DNA of 15,737 bases from contig CAJCHQ010001061.1 in assembly GCA_903970295.1 (NCBI GenBank), forward strand, positions 1 to 15,737, in the 5' to 3' direction. The stretch is from Bryobacterales bacterium. Lineage in GTDB: Bacteria > Cyanobacteriota > Vampirovibrionia > Obscuribacterales > Obscuribacteraceae. The first letter of the stretch is position 1; each line of letters begins with the position of its first letter. The notes below the pieces were generated by a model, which did no database searches, was not told the DNA's origin, and was given only the letters and a program-made list of their open reading frames with translations. Made by a program: the position numbers and the translations under genes. Shown in pieces: positions 1-7,487 of the stretch.

Positions 1-1
1 G

Positions 2-157
2 GGAGTACATAAATTCCCGCCATACCTTAATCAGCAAGTCGAGCTTCCGCAAACAGATAATCTCGCTCATAAAGTGCTTTGCTTGCCGACCGGGCAATCC
101 GTAGACAGGCAGGCGATCGAACAGATCTGTCAGGCGATCGCCTCGTTTTTTGCCTGA
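2..157 (+). CDS. DegT/DnrJ/EryC1/StrS-type aminotransferase, C-terminal fragment
   Basis: An open frame enters from the left edge and ends at TGA 155-157, giving 51 residues. It contains LCLPTGQSVDRQAIEQIC followed by a short helix ending SFFA. Sugar-nucleotide PLP aminotransferases of the DegT/DnrJ/EryC1/StrS family end in just this way: a 'LPTGPSV..E.I..IC..I' strand-helix closes the small C-terminal domain. The catalytic lysine and cofactor site lie upstream of the window, so the exact substrate cannot be told. The setting fits a role in making an amino sugar for the neighbouring glycan genes, and a second member of the family (WecE-like) sits at the other end of the window. The family call rests on a short tail and is moderately sure. 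Confidence 0.7.
   Translation, partial: GVHKFPPYLNQQVELPQTDNLAHKVLCLPTGQSVDRQAIEQICQAIASFFA
111..151 (+). terminator. Terminator-like hairpin inside the 3' end of the aminotransferase gene
   Basis: AGGCGATCG (111-119) pairs perfectly with CGATCGCCT (135-143), a 9-bp GC-rich stem around a 15-nt loop. A run of six T follows at 146-151. The loop itself contains the 10-bp palindrome ACAGATCTGT (121-130), and the right arm is a 12-bp palindrome (132-143), so alternative folds exist. The structure ends before the stop codon at 155-157, so it lies inside the coding sequence, and it precedes the candidate starts of the next gene (180 or 276). It could terminate the upstream transcript or attenuate readthrough into the membrane protein genes. 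Confidence 0.45.
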
Positions 158-179
158 TCGCACGGTCTGGGAGATGAAG

Positions 180-1919
180 ATGGGAGTCGATGAACTGGGT
201 GGGCTGGAGTCCCTATCCGGTTGCCCGAATCCGAGTTTATCGTCGGAAAATCCAGGGATCGCGGAGACGTTCAAGGTGAAGATCAGCCGTTCCGAGATCG
301 TCATTGCCGCTGCCGGTTTGCTTTGCCTGGCTCTGCTTCTGCACCGTTTATTTCTGGGGGTCGATCTCTCTGATGAAGGGTTCTATCTCGCTAATGCCAA
401 ATGCATTATCGACTGGGGCAGACCTTTCGTCATGTCCCTCACGCTATCGCAAACTTCGATAATGCTCACCGTTCCATTGGTTCAATTTTGGCAATCACTG
501 CTGCATTTTGGCAGCAATGGCACGATTCTCTGGCTGCGTTTTAGCTACCTGGTACTCTCCGGCGTCACCGGGTTCGTTTTTTTTTCTTACGCAAATACCC
601 GCATCAAAAGACCCTTGGCATTGCTTTTGTCTTTTTTGCCCGTAGTCTGGATCCCTTATGGACTGCCGGCTCTTTCATACAATACGCTAGGGGAGAACTT
701 TTTCTTCATTGGATTGTGCCTGTGCTGTTTGCAAAATCGTGCGCTATTTCGCCCGCTGCAGTCGGCGCTTGTGTCCATTCCATTCGCACTTGCCTGCCTG
801 GCATACCCCTCGTTACCTCTGGCCTGCGTTATTTTTTTAGGTGCAACGGCTGTGGTTTCTGCCGATCGAGGAGAGAAAAAAAACGCTCTCGTCACTCTTG
901 TCGTTTTGATTTTGCTTGGCGTGGTCTCGGCCGTGCTTCTGGTTTTGCTGTGCGGGCAGAGCAACATTCTCCATGCTCTGGATTTTTACAAACAATATGC
1001 CCATGTCGATCAAGGGCATAAGCTTGAAGCTCTGCAATTGCAGGTATCGGGTTACTTTTTTCCATTATTTGCCACGATTGCTCTGAGCGCGGGCATCACC
1101 GTCGTCAGCAATGTCAGTGCGCGGATCAAGGACATGGCTCTCTTGATCGTGGCAGCGACATTGGTGTGGGCTTCTTGCTTGCCTACAAATATGTTTCTAC
1201 AGTCGCATGCCGAGCTGGATTTGTTAGCCCTGTTTATTTTGCCTTTGCTGTTTCGGGGTCAACAAATGAGGTCGGTGACGAAGATGGCACTTGTCGGTTC
1301 GTGGTTGGCCGGGCTGATTGTCAGCTTCTCTAGCACCAATGGCGTTATGGCTTTGTGCGTAGGGGCTTTTCCGGCTATCTGCCTGGGTCTCTGTGAAATC
1401 GTTCGCCGGCAAGAAGAGCAGCAAAATCAATTTTCGCGGGCAGCGGCTTTGGTATTAGTTTCTGCCGTGATCTTCGTTAACCTGCGCAGCTCACTGTCCG
1501 TCTACGGTACCGATCGTCTTGCCAGCCAGTCGAGCTTGACCGAAACTATGCCCTCTGGTCCATTCAAGGGACTTAAAACGCAAACCGAAAAAGGACAAAC
1601 CATTCTTTCTTTGTCTCATGATCTCGAACTACTGGTAGGCGATCCTAAGACGATTTATTTCATCGGCCCGCCGGGCTATTACACTTGCACTGATTTGAAG
1701 CCGCTCGATCCTACCTTCTATCACTTCGACGGTCACGTTTTCGAAGGCATCAAACCGCTGGTTGCGCAGTTTTACGAGGATCATGGGCGGCCGGACGTTA
1801 TGGTGGCAACAAACGATCAATATTTCGGCAAATTGAACAGCATGGATCAAGACTGGATAGACCATTATTATTCTGTGCTTAAGCGCGATCCGCGCTACAC
1901 GATTTATGTGCGCAGATAA
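180..1919 (+). CDS. Polytopic membrane protein, probable GT-C type glycosyltransferase (paralog 1)
   Basis: The protein is about 579 aa with some 12 hydrophobic segments. The first (about residues 39-60) is followed by D62-x-x-D65-E66-G-F-Y. GT-C enzymes, which take sugars from polyprenyl-phosphate donors outside the cytoplasm, have an acidic motif in the same first outer loop. The last ~100 residues are soluble and include GPPGYY (from 496), DLKPLDPT and VATNDQ. Start choice is open: ATG 180 has GGGAG six nt upstream, while GTG 276 has GGAG nine nt upstream and matches where the next gene's product begins. The extra N-terminal stretch of ~30 residues is rich in Ser, Gly and Pro. The next gene is a paralog beginning 2 nt after the stop. 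GT-C is inferred from topology and motif; the acceptor and sugar are unknown. Confidence 0.75.
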   Translation: MGVDELGGLESLSGCPNPSLSSENPGIAETFKVKISRSEIVIAAAGLLCLALLLHRLFLGVDLSDEGFYLANAKCIIDWGRPFVMSLTLSQTSIMLTVPLVQFWQSLLHFGSNGTILWLRFSYLVLSGVTGFVFFSYANTRIKRPLALLLSFLPVVWIPYGLPALSYNTLGENFFFIGLCLCCLQNRALFRPLQSALVSIPFALACLAYPSLPLACVIFLGATAVVSADRGEKKNALVTLVVLILLGVVSAVLLVLLCGQSNILHALDFYKQYAHVDQGHKLEALQLQVSGYFFPLFATIALSAGITVVSNVSARIKDMALLIVAATLVWASCLPTNMFLQSHAELDLLALFILPLLFRGQQMRSVTKMALVGSWLAGLIVSFSSTNGVMALCVGAFPAICLGLCEIVRRQEEQQNQFSRAAALVLVSAVIFVNLRSSLSVYGTDRLASQSSLTETMPSGPFKGLKTQTEKGQTILSLSHDLELLVGDPKTIYFIGPPGYYTCTDLKPLDPTFYHFDGHVFEGIKPLVAQFYEDHGRPDVMVATNDQYFGKLNSMDQDWIDHYYSVLKRDPRYTIYVRR

Positions 1920-1921
1920 GC

Positions 1922-3601
1922 ATGATCACCAGATTGGAAATCGTCATACTCGCAAGCTGGTTTGGCGCGTTGATGATGTTGGCCTACCGATTGACAATCG
2001 GTGTCGATCTCGCTGATGAATCTTTTTATCTGGTCACCGCTAAATCGCTTATTTTCTGGGGACAGCCGTTCGTAAAAGTTCTCAACTTGGCTCAAACGAG
2101 TGCCATTCTGACTTTGCCTTTTATTCGAATCTGGCAGTCACTGTTTCATATGCACAACGAAGGGTTGATTATCTGGCTTCGTTCTCTCTATTTGCTCCTC
2201 AGTTTGGGCACTGCTTCCTTGCTTTATTTCTATGCCAGAAGCCGAGTGCTGCGCATTCTGGCTTTGATTGTCTCGTTCTTGCCTGTGGCTTGGATTCCCT
2301 TCGGTTTGCCGTCGCTCTCCTACAACACCATCGGCGAGAATTTTTTCTTCATTGGGCTGCTTCTTTCCTGCCTTTCTTTTCAATATCCGCAGTTTACCCC
2401 TAACCCTATTATCCGTGCTTTACCGTTCATAGTTAGTTGCCTCGCTTATCCTACTTTTCCGGTTCCGTGTGTTGCTTTTCTCGTCTTGCTGATTATTTTC
2501 GCCGGTCGAAAAGAAGACCGCAGGCATGCGCTCATGGCTCTCGTTGTTTTGATCGTCAGTGGTTTGTCGATCGTTCTGATTTTGGCGCTTTTTAGCGGAA
2601 CCAAAGAGATGATGGAGGCATATTTTTTCTGCCGCACATTCGTCACGGCCATCCAATCACACAAATTAGTCATTCTCAAGGAGCAGATATCTGAACACTA
2701 TTTTCCGGTCTTTACGCTGATCGCTCTTTTGTGCACTTTAGGGCATTCCCTCTGGTCGAGCCAGATTGTGCGAAATATTAGTCTGCTAGTTTTTAGCATT
2801 ATGCTGATCGTAGTCTCTGTTTTACCGAGTAGCATGTACGTGCAGTCTCATGCGGAAGTAACCCTCATCGCTTTCTTTGTGCTGCCTCAATTGTTTCGCT
2901 TCAGACAAATGCCGCCCAGTACTTACGCGGCGATTGCTGCCTCCTATGTAGCTGGGCTGACCACTGCTTTTTCCAGTGGCAACGGATTTCAATCTCTCTG
3001 CTTGGGGGCGTTTCCCGCGGTCTGTCTAGGTTTGTGCGAGATCTTGCATCAGCGTGGGCAGTTGCGGCACCGCCTGTCTTACGTCATTAGCGCATTTTTT
3101 GCTGCCGTTTGCTGTCTGGTGCTTTTGCGCAGCTCGTTCGAGTGCATCTATGGAACCGATCGCGATCAAGATTGGCATAGTCTCAAGCGCATGCCGGCTG
3201 GGCCATTTCGTTTTCTGCGGACAAGGGCGGAACAAAAAGAAAAGATTTTGGCGCTTGGCTCGGATCTCGCCCCGCTCTCTCGCCACTATGGCACTGTGTA
3301 CATTGCCGGACCGCCGGGGTTCTATCTGTTGTCCGATCTGAAGCCGGTCGACCCGACGCTGTGGCACATCTCCGGGCCCCACTTTGAAAAAATCAAATCG
3401 TCATTCCAAGCCTTCTATGCCCGTTCCGGGTTGCCGGAAGTGTTCGTCGCCACCGATGATGCGCAATTTGGTCTGCTCAACAGTCTGGACAGAGAATATC
3501 TCAGTCGCTACTACGCACCATACGTGGTGCGAGGCGACTATGCCATCTATCTGCTCAAAGATGGGCATGCAGTCGATTCCCGCGGCCAAGCCGAGCGCTG
3601 A
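1922..3601 (+). CDS. Polytopic membrane protein, probable GT-C type glycosyltransferase (paralog 2)
   Basis: The 559-aa protein aligns end to end with the preceding gene product. Shared landmarks are GVDL(S/A)DE(G/S)FYL near residues 27-36, WG(R/Q)PFV, GLP(A/S)LSYNT(L/I)GENFFFIGL, QSHAE and GPPG(Y/F)Y from residue 463. By eye about 45% of the last 90 aligned residues are identical. It has about 12 membrane segments and a soluble C-terminal domain, plus a 13-residue hydrophilic tail absent from paralog 1. The acidic DLADE motif (D29, D32, E33) lies in the expected first outer loop of GT-C transferases. ATG 1922 is only 2 nt after the previous stop and has no good ribosome-binding site, so translation is probably coupled. 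The two proteins may add different residues to one glycan; this is inference. Confidence 0.75.
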   Translation: MITRLEIVILASWFGALMMLAYRLTIGVDLADESFYLVTAKSLIFWGQPFVKVLNLAQTSAILTLPFIRIWQSLFHMHNEGLIIWLRSLYLLLSLGTASLLYFYARSRVLRILALIVSFLPVAWIPFGLPSLSYNTIGENFFFIGLLLSCLSFQYPQFTPNPIIRALPFIVSCLAYPTFPVPCVAFLVLLIIFAGRKEDRRHALMALVVLIVSGLSIVLILALFSGTKEMMEAYFFCRTFVTAIQSHKLVILKEQISEHYFPVFTLIALLCTLGHSLWSSQIVRNISLLVFSIMLIVVSVLPSSMYVQSHAEVTLIAFFVLPQLFRFRQMPPSTYAAIAASYVAGLTTAFSSGNGFQSLCLGAFPAVCLGLCEILHQRGQLRHRLSYVISAFFAAVCCLVLLRSSFECIYGTDRDQDWHSLKRMPAGPFRFLRTRAEQKEKILALGSDLAPLSRHYGTVYIAGPPGFYLLSDLKPVDPTLWHISGPHFEKIKSSFQAFYARSGLPEVFVATDDAQFGLLNSLDREYLSRYYAPYVVRGDYAIYLLKDGHAVDSRGQAER

Positions 3602-3629
3602 TCGGGTTGGTGTTTGTTAATAGTAGGCA

Positions 3630-3666
3630 ACCTTAGTTTTTCATAAGCGACTCTTGTTTCTAAGGT
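3630..3666. repeat. Inverted repeat in the 3602-3852 intergenic gap
   Basis: ACCTTAG at 3630-3636 is the exact reverse complement of CTAAGGT at 3660-3666, around a 23-nt spacer. It sits just after the second GT-C-like gene and could form a weak hairpin or a protein site. There is no T-run directly after it, so a terminator role is doubtful. I see no gene in the rest of this gap; the only other signal is the possible promoter at 3732-3740. Confidence 0.25.
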
Positions 3667-3731
3667 GGCAGAGCGTTTTTGAACGGTAGGCTGAAAGATA
3701 AGTCTAGTGCCACTTCTCAAGCCAGTTGACA

Positions 3732-3740
3732 TGATATGAT
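3732..3740 (+). promoter_or_regulatory. Possible extended -10 promoter ahead of the methyltransferase gene
   Basis: TGA-TATGAT gives a TG (3732-3733), one spacer base and a near-consensus -10 hexamer (3735-3740). No convincing -35 lies 17 nt upstream; a TTGACA occurs at 3726-3731 but is too close to pair with this hexamer. The predicted transcription start near 3747 would leave a ~105-nt leader before the ATG at 3853. Confidence 0.3.
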
Positions 3741-3852
3741 CTGCCGGCGCTGAAGTAGATTCCGAAATCAGCGTGTCCTTGCCGATAAACAGTGATCGAA
3801 CGGTCAAACGACATCCCGGAGTGGCTTTGGATTAAGCGAAGGAAATATACGC

Positions 3853-4473
3853 ATGAATCTTGTCCAGACTATTCACCCGCTGTTGTCCTTCGGTCCGATG
3901 TACCGAGTAGCGATGACTATGCTTGGTGGTCCTTCTGCCCGCAAAACGCATATGGACAATTACATCAGAGCGCAAGCCGGCGACCGGATCATCGACATGG
4001 GTTGTGGTCCCTGTGAGGTGCTCGATCACCTGCCGGCAGTCGATTATATCGGCGTCGACTTCGAGCAGAAGTATATCGACGATGCCAAAGCGCGCTTCGG
4101 CAATCGCGGACAGTTCATGTGTCTGAACATCGCCGATCTGAAACAAGGCTTATTTAGTGATGCGGATATCGTTCTGGCAACCGGAGTTTTGCATCATTTG
4201 AACGATGATGAAGCGCTTAATTTGTTTTCACTGGCTAAGTCTTTCCTGAAACCTGGCGGAAGGTTAGTCACTTATGATGGTTGCTATCTCGAGCAAGGGC
4301 AACATCCATTCGCTAAGTGGATGCTCAGTAACGATCGGGGCAAATTCGTGCGCAAGAAAGATGAGTACGTCAAATTAGCCAAACAACACTTTCCGGCGAT
4401 CAGAGCACATCTGCATAATGACCTTTTGAACGTGCCCTATACCCTTTTGATTATGGAATGCAGCTCCCAATAG
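3853..4473 (+). CDS. Class I SAM-dependent methyltransferase (paralog A)
   Basis: The 206-aa protein has the Rossmann methyltransferase signature: motif I D48-MGCGPCE, an acidic end of strand 2 in GVDFE (67-71), NIADL near motif II, and ATGVLHHLNDDE followed by KSFLKPGGRLV in the later motifs. It has no signal peptide or membrane segment, so it is cytoplasmic. GAAGGA at 3838-3843 lies nine nt before the ATG, which supports this start. A paralog of about 60% identity by eye lies on the opposite strand at 13585-14214; both share the opening MNLVQT(I/L)HP(L/I)LSFGPMYR and WMLSNDRGKFVRK near the C-terminus. Placed among glycosyltransferases, it probably methylates a sugar or glycan intermediate. 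The substrate cannot be read from sequence. Confidence 0.88.
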   Translation: MNLVQTIHPLLSFGPMYRVAMTMLGGPSARKTHMDNYIRAQAGDRIIDMGCGPCEVLDHLPAVDYIGVDFEQKYIDDAKARFGNRGQFMCLNIADLKQGLFSDADIVLATGVLHHLNDDEALNLFSLAKSFLKPGGRLVTYDGCYLEQGQHPFAKWMLSNDRGKFVRKKDEYVKLAKQHFPAIRAHLHNDLLNVPYTLLIMECSSQ

Positions 4474-4524
4474 CTGCTTTTCTCATACTGTTTGGCCGGA
4501 GTTGAACGATCGACCTTGCTCAAT

Positions 4525-6645
4525 ATGACTGTTTCCAGCCCATTAGTCGAAACCAGAGCCACGGCGCTAGAGCGACGCGCGACTCGGCAAACATGGCTTG
4601 GTGACAAATCGGTAATCATTGCTGCGATCGTTGTCGCTCTCTCAATTGCCGCCATAGTCGGTTTCTTGCATCACGAGGCTCTGCCTATCTGGTTCAAGCA
4701 AAGCCCTTATCTGTGGAAGATGGAATGCGCCCTGTGGCACGTGTCTCCAGCGGACAAGCGGGCGATGCTCGTAGCCCACAAAACTTTTCTCGTCTTAATG
4801 GGAATCTTCACTCTGACCTGGGCATTCCTGCCGCAAAGGTTGCGCTCTCGTTTTGCCGCTTTCGAGAGTCCTAAGCTGGCCCAGCTTTTGGCCACCGGGC
4901 TCGTTGGTTTCTTCATCTTCTCCTACTACTCCAGCGGCTGTTGGCTCGAAGACAGAGTAGCTGGCATTCTCGGCGTCATAGCCGCTGGCCTGCTCGTCCA
5001 CTATCGCAGCCGATTGCAAACATGGATTGCCAAAGCTGTGCTTGTCCTCATAATTGGCGCCGCCACTATCCCCGGCTTGTTTCTAGCGCCAGACTTCAGC
5101 AACTGCTGCCAAATTGATGTGGTGCAATCACAACAGCATTACACGGTCACTATGTTGGAAGCCGATCGGTTAGCGCGAGGCCTGGGCATTGATTCCCAGA
5201 TCTATGGCGTTTTACCGCCCACATTACTGGGTGCCTATGAAAAAGTATTCGGCGTAGTTTCTTTTGGTCAAGACGTTCATATTGTTCAGTTTTTGCAACT
5301 GCTGATGCTCGCTGTCATCGCCCTGTCCTACACGAAATTTGTCAGGGGGCGGGCAGCTCTAGCTCTCTTTGCGATCATGCCTCTGCTGCCCTGGTACAAC
5401 TGCCGAGGCACTGGCTTCGAATTTCCCAATCATTCGGCCTGGCGCTTTTTGGGTTGTGTACTGCCGTTACTCTTTTTGCAATTGGCGGCCGGATTGCCAT
5501 ATCGAGCTTTTGGATTGGTTTGCGGCGCACTGTCCTGCGTTTCTATTCTTTGCAATATAGAAACTGGTATCGCTGCTACCCTGAGCATTGCGGCTATGGT
5601 GTTTTTTCTGCGCAGTCGCTCTGGCAAACACGGTCCGGCTCTGATAGCTGAGATGACACTGCCTTTTGTTTTGGGTTTTTCCGCGGCTATCGGTGTGTAT
5701 ATCGCTCTTTTTGTTTCACTTTTTGGTACCGTTCCTTCCTTTCTCGATCCATCGTATGTCTCGCATGCCTTCCACTTCTCCAGCCTGACGAGCAGTCCCG
5801 GTTGGCCGTCCCCACTCGGTGCGGCGATCTTTCTTCACGCTGCTTACGTGCTTTTGAAGGCGGCGAGAACGCGCCCGGAAGAGATCAATTCCGTCGTTGC
5901 GTTTAGAGCATTTCTGGCCGTCTTTCTATTGATCTGGGAGTGTTATTACTTTGTTCGGCCTTACTCGTCGAATTTGGCGAGCATCTGGATTTTCTACGGA
6001 CCGTTGTTGATAGACCTCTTAAGGTCCGCCGTTATCGCCGCGCGTGGCTGCCGCCAAGTCAGGCTAGCAGGGCTAATTGCCGCGTGCTTCATCGCTTTCA
6101 ACATCGTCCCCACTGTGCTTGCTGATTATCGCTCGGCGCTCACTCAGTACGGCCCCCTAATCATGCGCTTCAGCCGCGGACACTTCAACAGCCGCACCGA
6201 TTCGCTGGCGCAAGGCGTGTCAATCGCAGGTACGGTTTTGCCCGCTGAGCTGGGGGCTTACTTAGAGCGCAAATGCAGCCTCGTGAATAACATGAAGAAA
6301 GTTGCGACCCTCAACTATTTGACGATCTATTCTTTCATCGTGCCGAAAGCCACGGGCGTTTATGCCAAAACTCCCTTTATCGATCCGGTCTTCGGAGCGA
6401 CGACTGAGGATGACCATCGGCTTCTGGCCAATGATTTGTTAGCGGGCGGCGAGCAGGTAATCTTGATTGATGACCAGGACTCCGATCCGGTCTTGAAAGA
6501 TCAAGAATGGTTTCGTCTCTTCCTGACACCGGTGATGAGAAAGCTGCACGAAAAATACGACTTGAGCGGGCGTACAAACGGCTGGCTCGTTTACGAGAAA
6601 CGACCGGAGGCAGTCTCTCCGCCCGCCGCTCTACAGGCTCACTGA
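4525..6645 (+). CDS. Large polytopic membrane protein, possible GT-C-like transferase
   Basis: About 706 aa from ATG 4525. The frame is open to TTG 4492 (717 aa), but neither start has a clear ribosome-binding site; GGAG at 4498-4501 is too far from the ATG. There are roughly 12-14 hydrophobic segments and a soluble C-terminal region of ~130 residues. QQHY (203-206) followed by QIYGVLPPTLLG (from 225) is a pattern I associate with large uncharacterised bacterial membrane proteins, in which 'HY...G....D....YG' lies in an outer loop. The overall plan of many membrane helices plus a C-terminal extracytoplasmic domain matches the two GT-C-like genes upstream, though they share no obvious close identity. 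It starts ~50 nt after the methyltransferase stop and is probably in the same transcript. A glycan polymerase or transferase is possible, but this is not shown. Confidence 0.7.
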   Translation: MTVSSPLVETRATALERRATRQTWLGDKSVIIAAIVVALSIAAIVGFLHHEALPIWFKQSPYLWKMECALWHVSPADKRAMLVAHKTFLVLMGIFTLTWAFLPQRLRSRFAAFESPKLAQLLATGLVGFFIFSYYSSGCWLEDRVAGILGVIAAGLLVHYRSRLQTWIAKAVLVLIIGAATIPGLFLAPDFSNCCQIDVVQSQQHYTVTMLEADRLARGLGIDSQIYGVLPPTLLGAYEKVFGVVSFGQDVHIVQFLQLLMLAVIALSYTKFVRGRAALALFAIMPLLPWYNCRGTGFEFPNHSAWRFLGCVLPLLFLQLAAGLPYRAFGLVCGALSCVSILCNIETGIAATLSIAAMVFFLRSRSGKHGPALIAEMTLPFVLGFSAAIGVYIALFVSLFGTVPSFLDPSYVSHAFHFSSLTSSPGWPSPLGAAIFLHAAYVLLKAARTRPEEINSVVAFRAFLAVFLLIWECYYFVRPYSSNLASIWIFYGPLLIDLLRSAVIAARGCRQVRLAGLIAACFIAFNIVPTVLADYRSALTQYGPLIMRFSRGHFNSRTDSLAQGVSIAGTVLPAELGAYLERKCSLVNNMKKVATLNYLTIYSFIVPKATGVYAKTPFIDPVFGATTEDDHRLLANDLLAGGEQVILIDDQDSDPVLKDQEWFRLFLTPVMRKLHEKYDLSGRTNGWLVYEKRPEAVSPPAALQAH

Positions 6646-6677
6646 TTGCTCGATCGTCACGGCACCGGAAGGTCGAT

Positions 6678-6705
6678 TTGGAAGATGGACACGACCATGT
6701 ACAAT
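6678..6705 (+). promoter_or_regulatory. Candidate sigma-70-type promoter for the wbqC-GT2-ATP-grasp genes
   Basis: TTGGAA (6678-6683) and TACAAT (6700-6705) are separated by 16 nt, with TG directly in front of the -10. Each hexamer differs from consensus at few positions. The predicted start near 6712 would leave a ~58-nt leader before ATG 6770. It lies in the 124-bp gap after the large membrane protein gene, which holds no other gene. Confidence 0.4.
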
Positions 6706-6769
6706 AACGTCGGCTGCCGTCGTTCTAGTAAGCCGGTAGATTAAGCCAGGTTCACCCGCCGAGCGACTC

Positions 6770-7480
6770 ATGTCTAAGATTTGTGCCATCAATCAATCGA
6801 ATTACGTACCCTGGAAAGGGTATTTCGATCAAATCAACACGGTGGATGAATTCATCATTTACGACTGCGTGCAATATACCAAGAACGACTGGCGCAATCG
6901 CAACAAAGTCAAGTCTGCTCAGGGCGTGCAGTGGCTGACGATCCCAGTGTCTCTGCCGTTCGGTTTGAAAACGCGCATCGATGAGGTAGTTACAGCCGAT
7001 CCACAATGGGCTAAAAAGCACTGGACTTCAATCTCTTGTAATTACGCGCGGGCAGAATATTTTGACCAGTACAAAGACGAAGTCGCCGAATTTTATCGGG
7101 ACCTCGACACAACTAACCTTTCTGAGATCAACCTGCGCTTCTTGAAGTGGGTGTGCAATCTTTTTTCGATTAAAACCCGCATTACTCGTGCCGACGAGTA
7201 TGAACTTCACGACGACCGAAACATGCGCCTGGTCAATCTGTGCAAGCAAGTCGGTGCTTCGACTTATATCTCGGGACCGCTCGCAAAAAACTATCTCGAT
7301 GTCGGGCTGTTCACCGAAAATGACATCAAAGTAATATGGATGGATTATTCTGGATACCCGCCTTATCGCCAGCTCTTTGGACCTTTCGAACATTCGGTGT
7401 CGGTTCTGGATTTGATCTTCAACGAAGGTCCGAACAGCACCAAGTTCATGAAGTCATTCGCGGAAGTCCCCACCTTCTGA
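6770..7480 (+). CDS. WbqC-family protein
   Basis: The 236-aa product opens with INQSNYVPWKGYFDQI (7-22), then DEFIIYDCVQYTKNDWRNRN (26-45) and QWLTIPVSLPF. These are the hallmark blocks of the WbqC family (Q-x-x-Y-x-PW-x-GYF, YD-x-VQY-x-(K/R)-x-(D/S)W-x-NRN, WLTIPV). WbqC proteins are found in O-antigen and other surface-glycan clusters; their chemistry is poorly defined, and modification of amino sugars has been proposed. It is cytoplasmic, with no signal or membrane segment. It is the first gene of a compact set and the GT2 gene follows after 7 nt. I place it in the same pathway as the ATP-grasp enzyme two genes on. The family call is very sure; the reaction is not known. Confidence 0.93.
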   Translation: MSKICAINQSNYVPWKGYFDQINTVDEFIIYDCVQYTKNDWRNRNKVKSAQGVQWLTIPVSLPFGLKTRIDEVVTADPQWAKKHWTSISCNYARAEYFDQYKDEVAEFYRDLDTTNLSEINLRFLKWVCNLFSIKTRITRADEYELHDDRNMRLVNLCKQVGASTYISGPLAKNYLDVGLFTENDIKVIWMDYSGYPPYRQLFGPFEHSVSVLDLIFNEGPNSTKFMKSFAEVPTF

Positions 7481-7487
7481 AAGACTT

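Noticed and set aside
3726..3731. Consensus -35 TTGACA
   Set aside because: No -10-like hexamer lies 16-18 nt downstream, and the nearby TATGAT is only 3 nt away. The extended -10 reading was kept at low confidence instead.
3547..3807. 86-codon - strand frame over the 3602-3852 gap
   Set aside because: It overlaps the end of the GT-C-like gene, has a low-complexity hydrophilic make-up and no clear ribosome-binding site.
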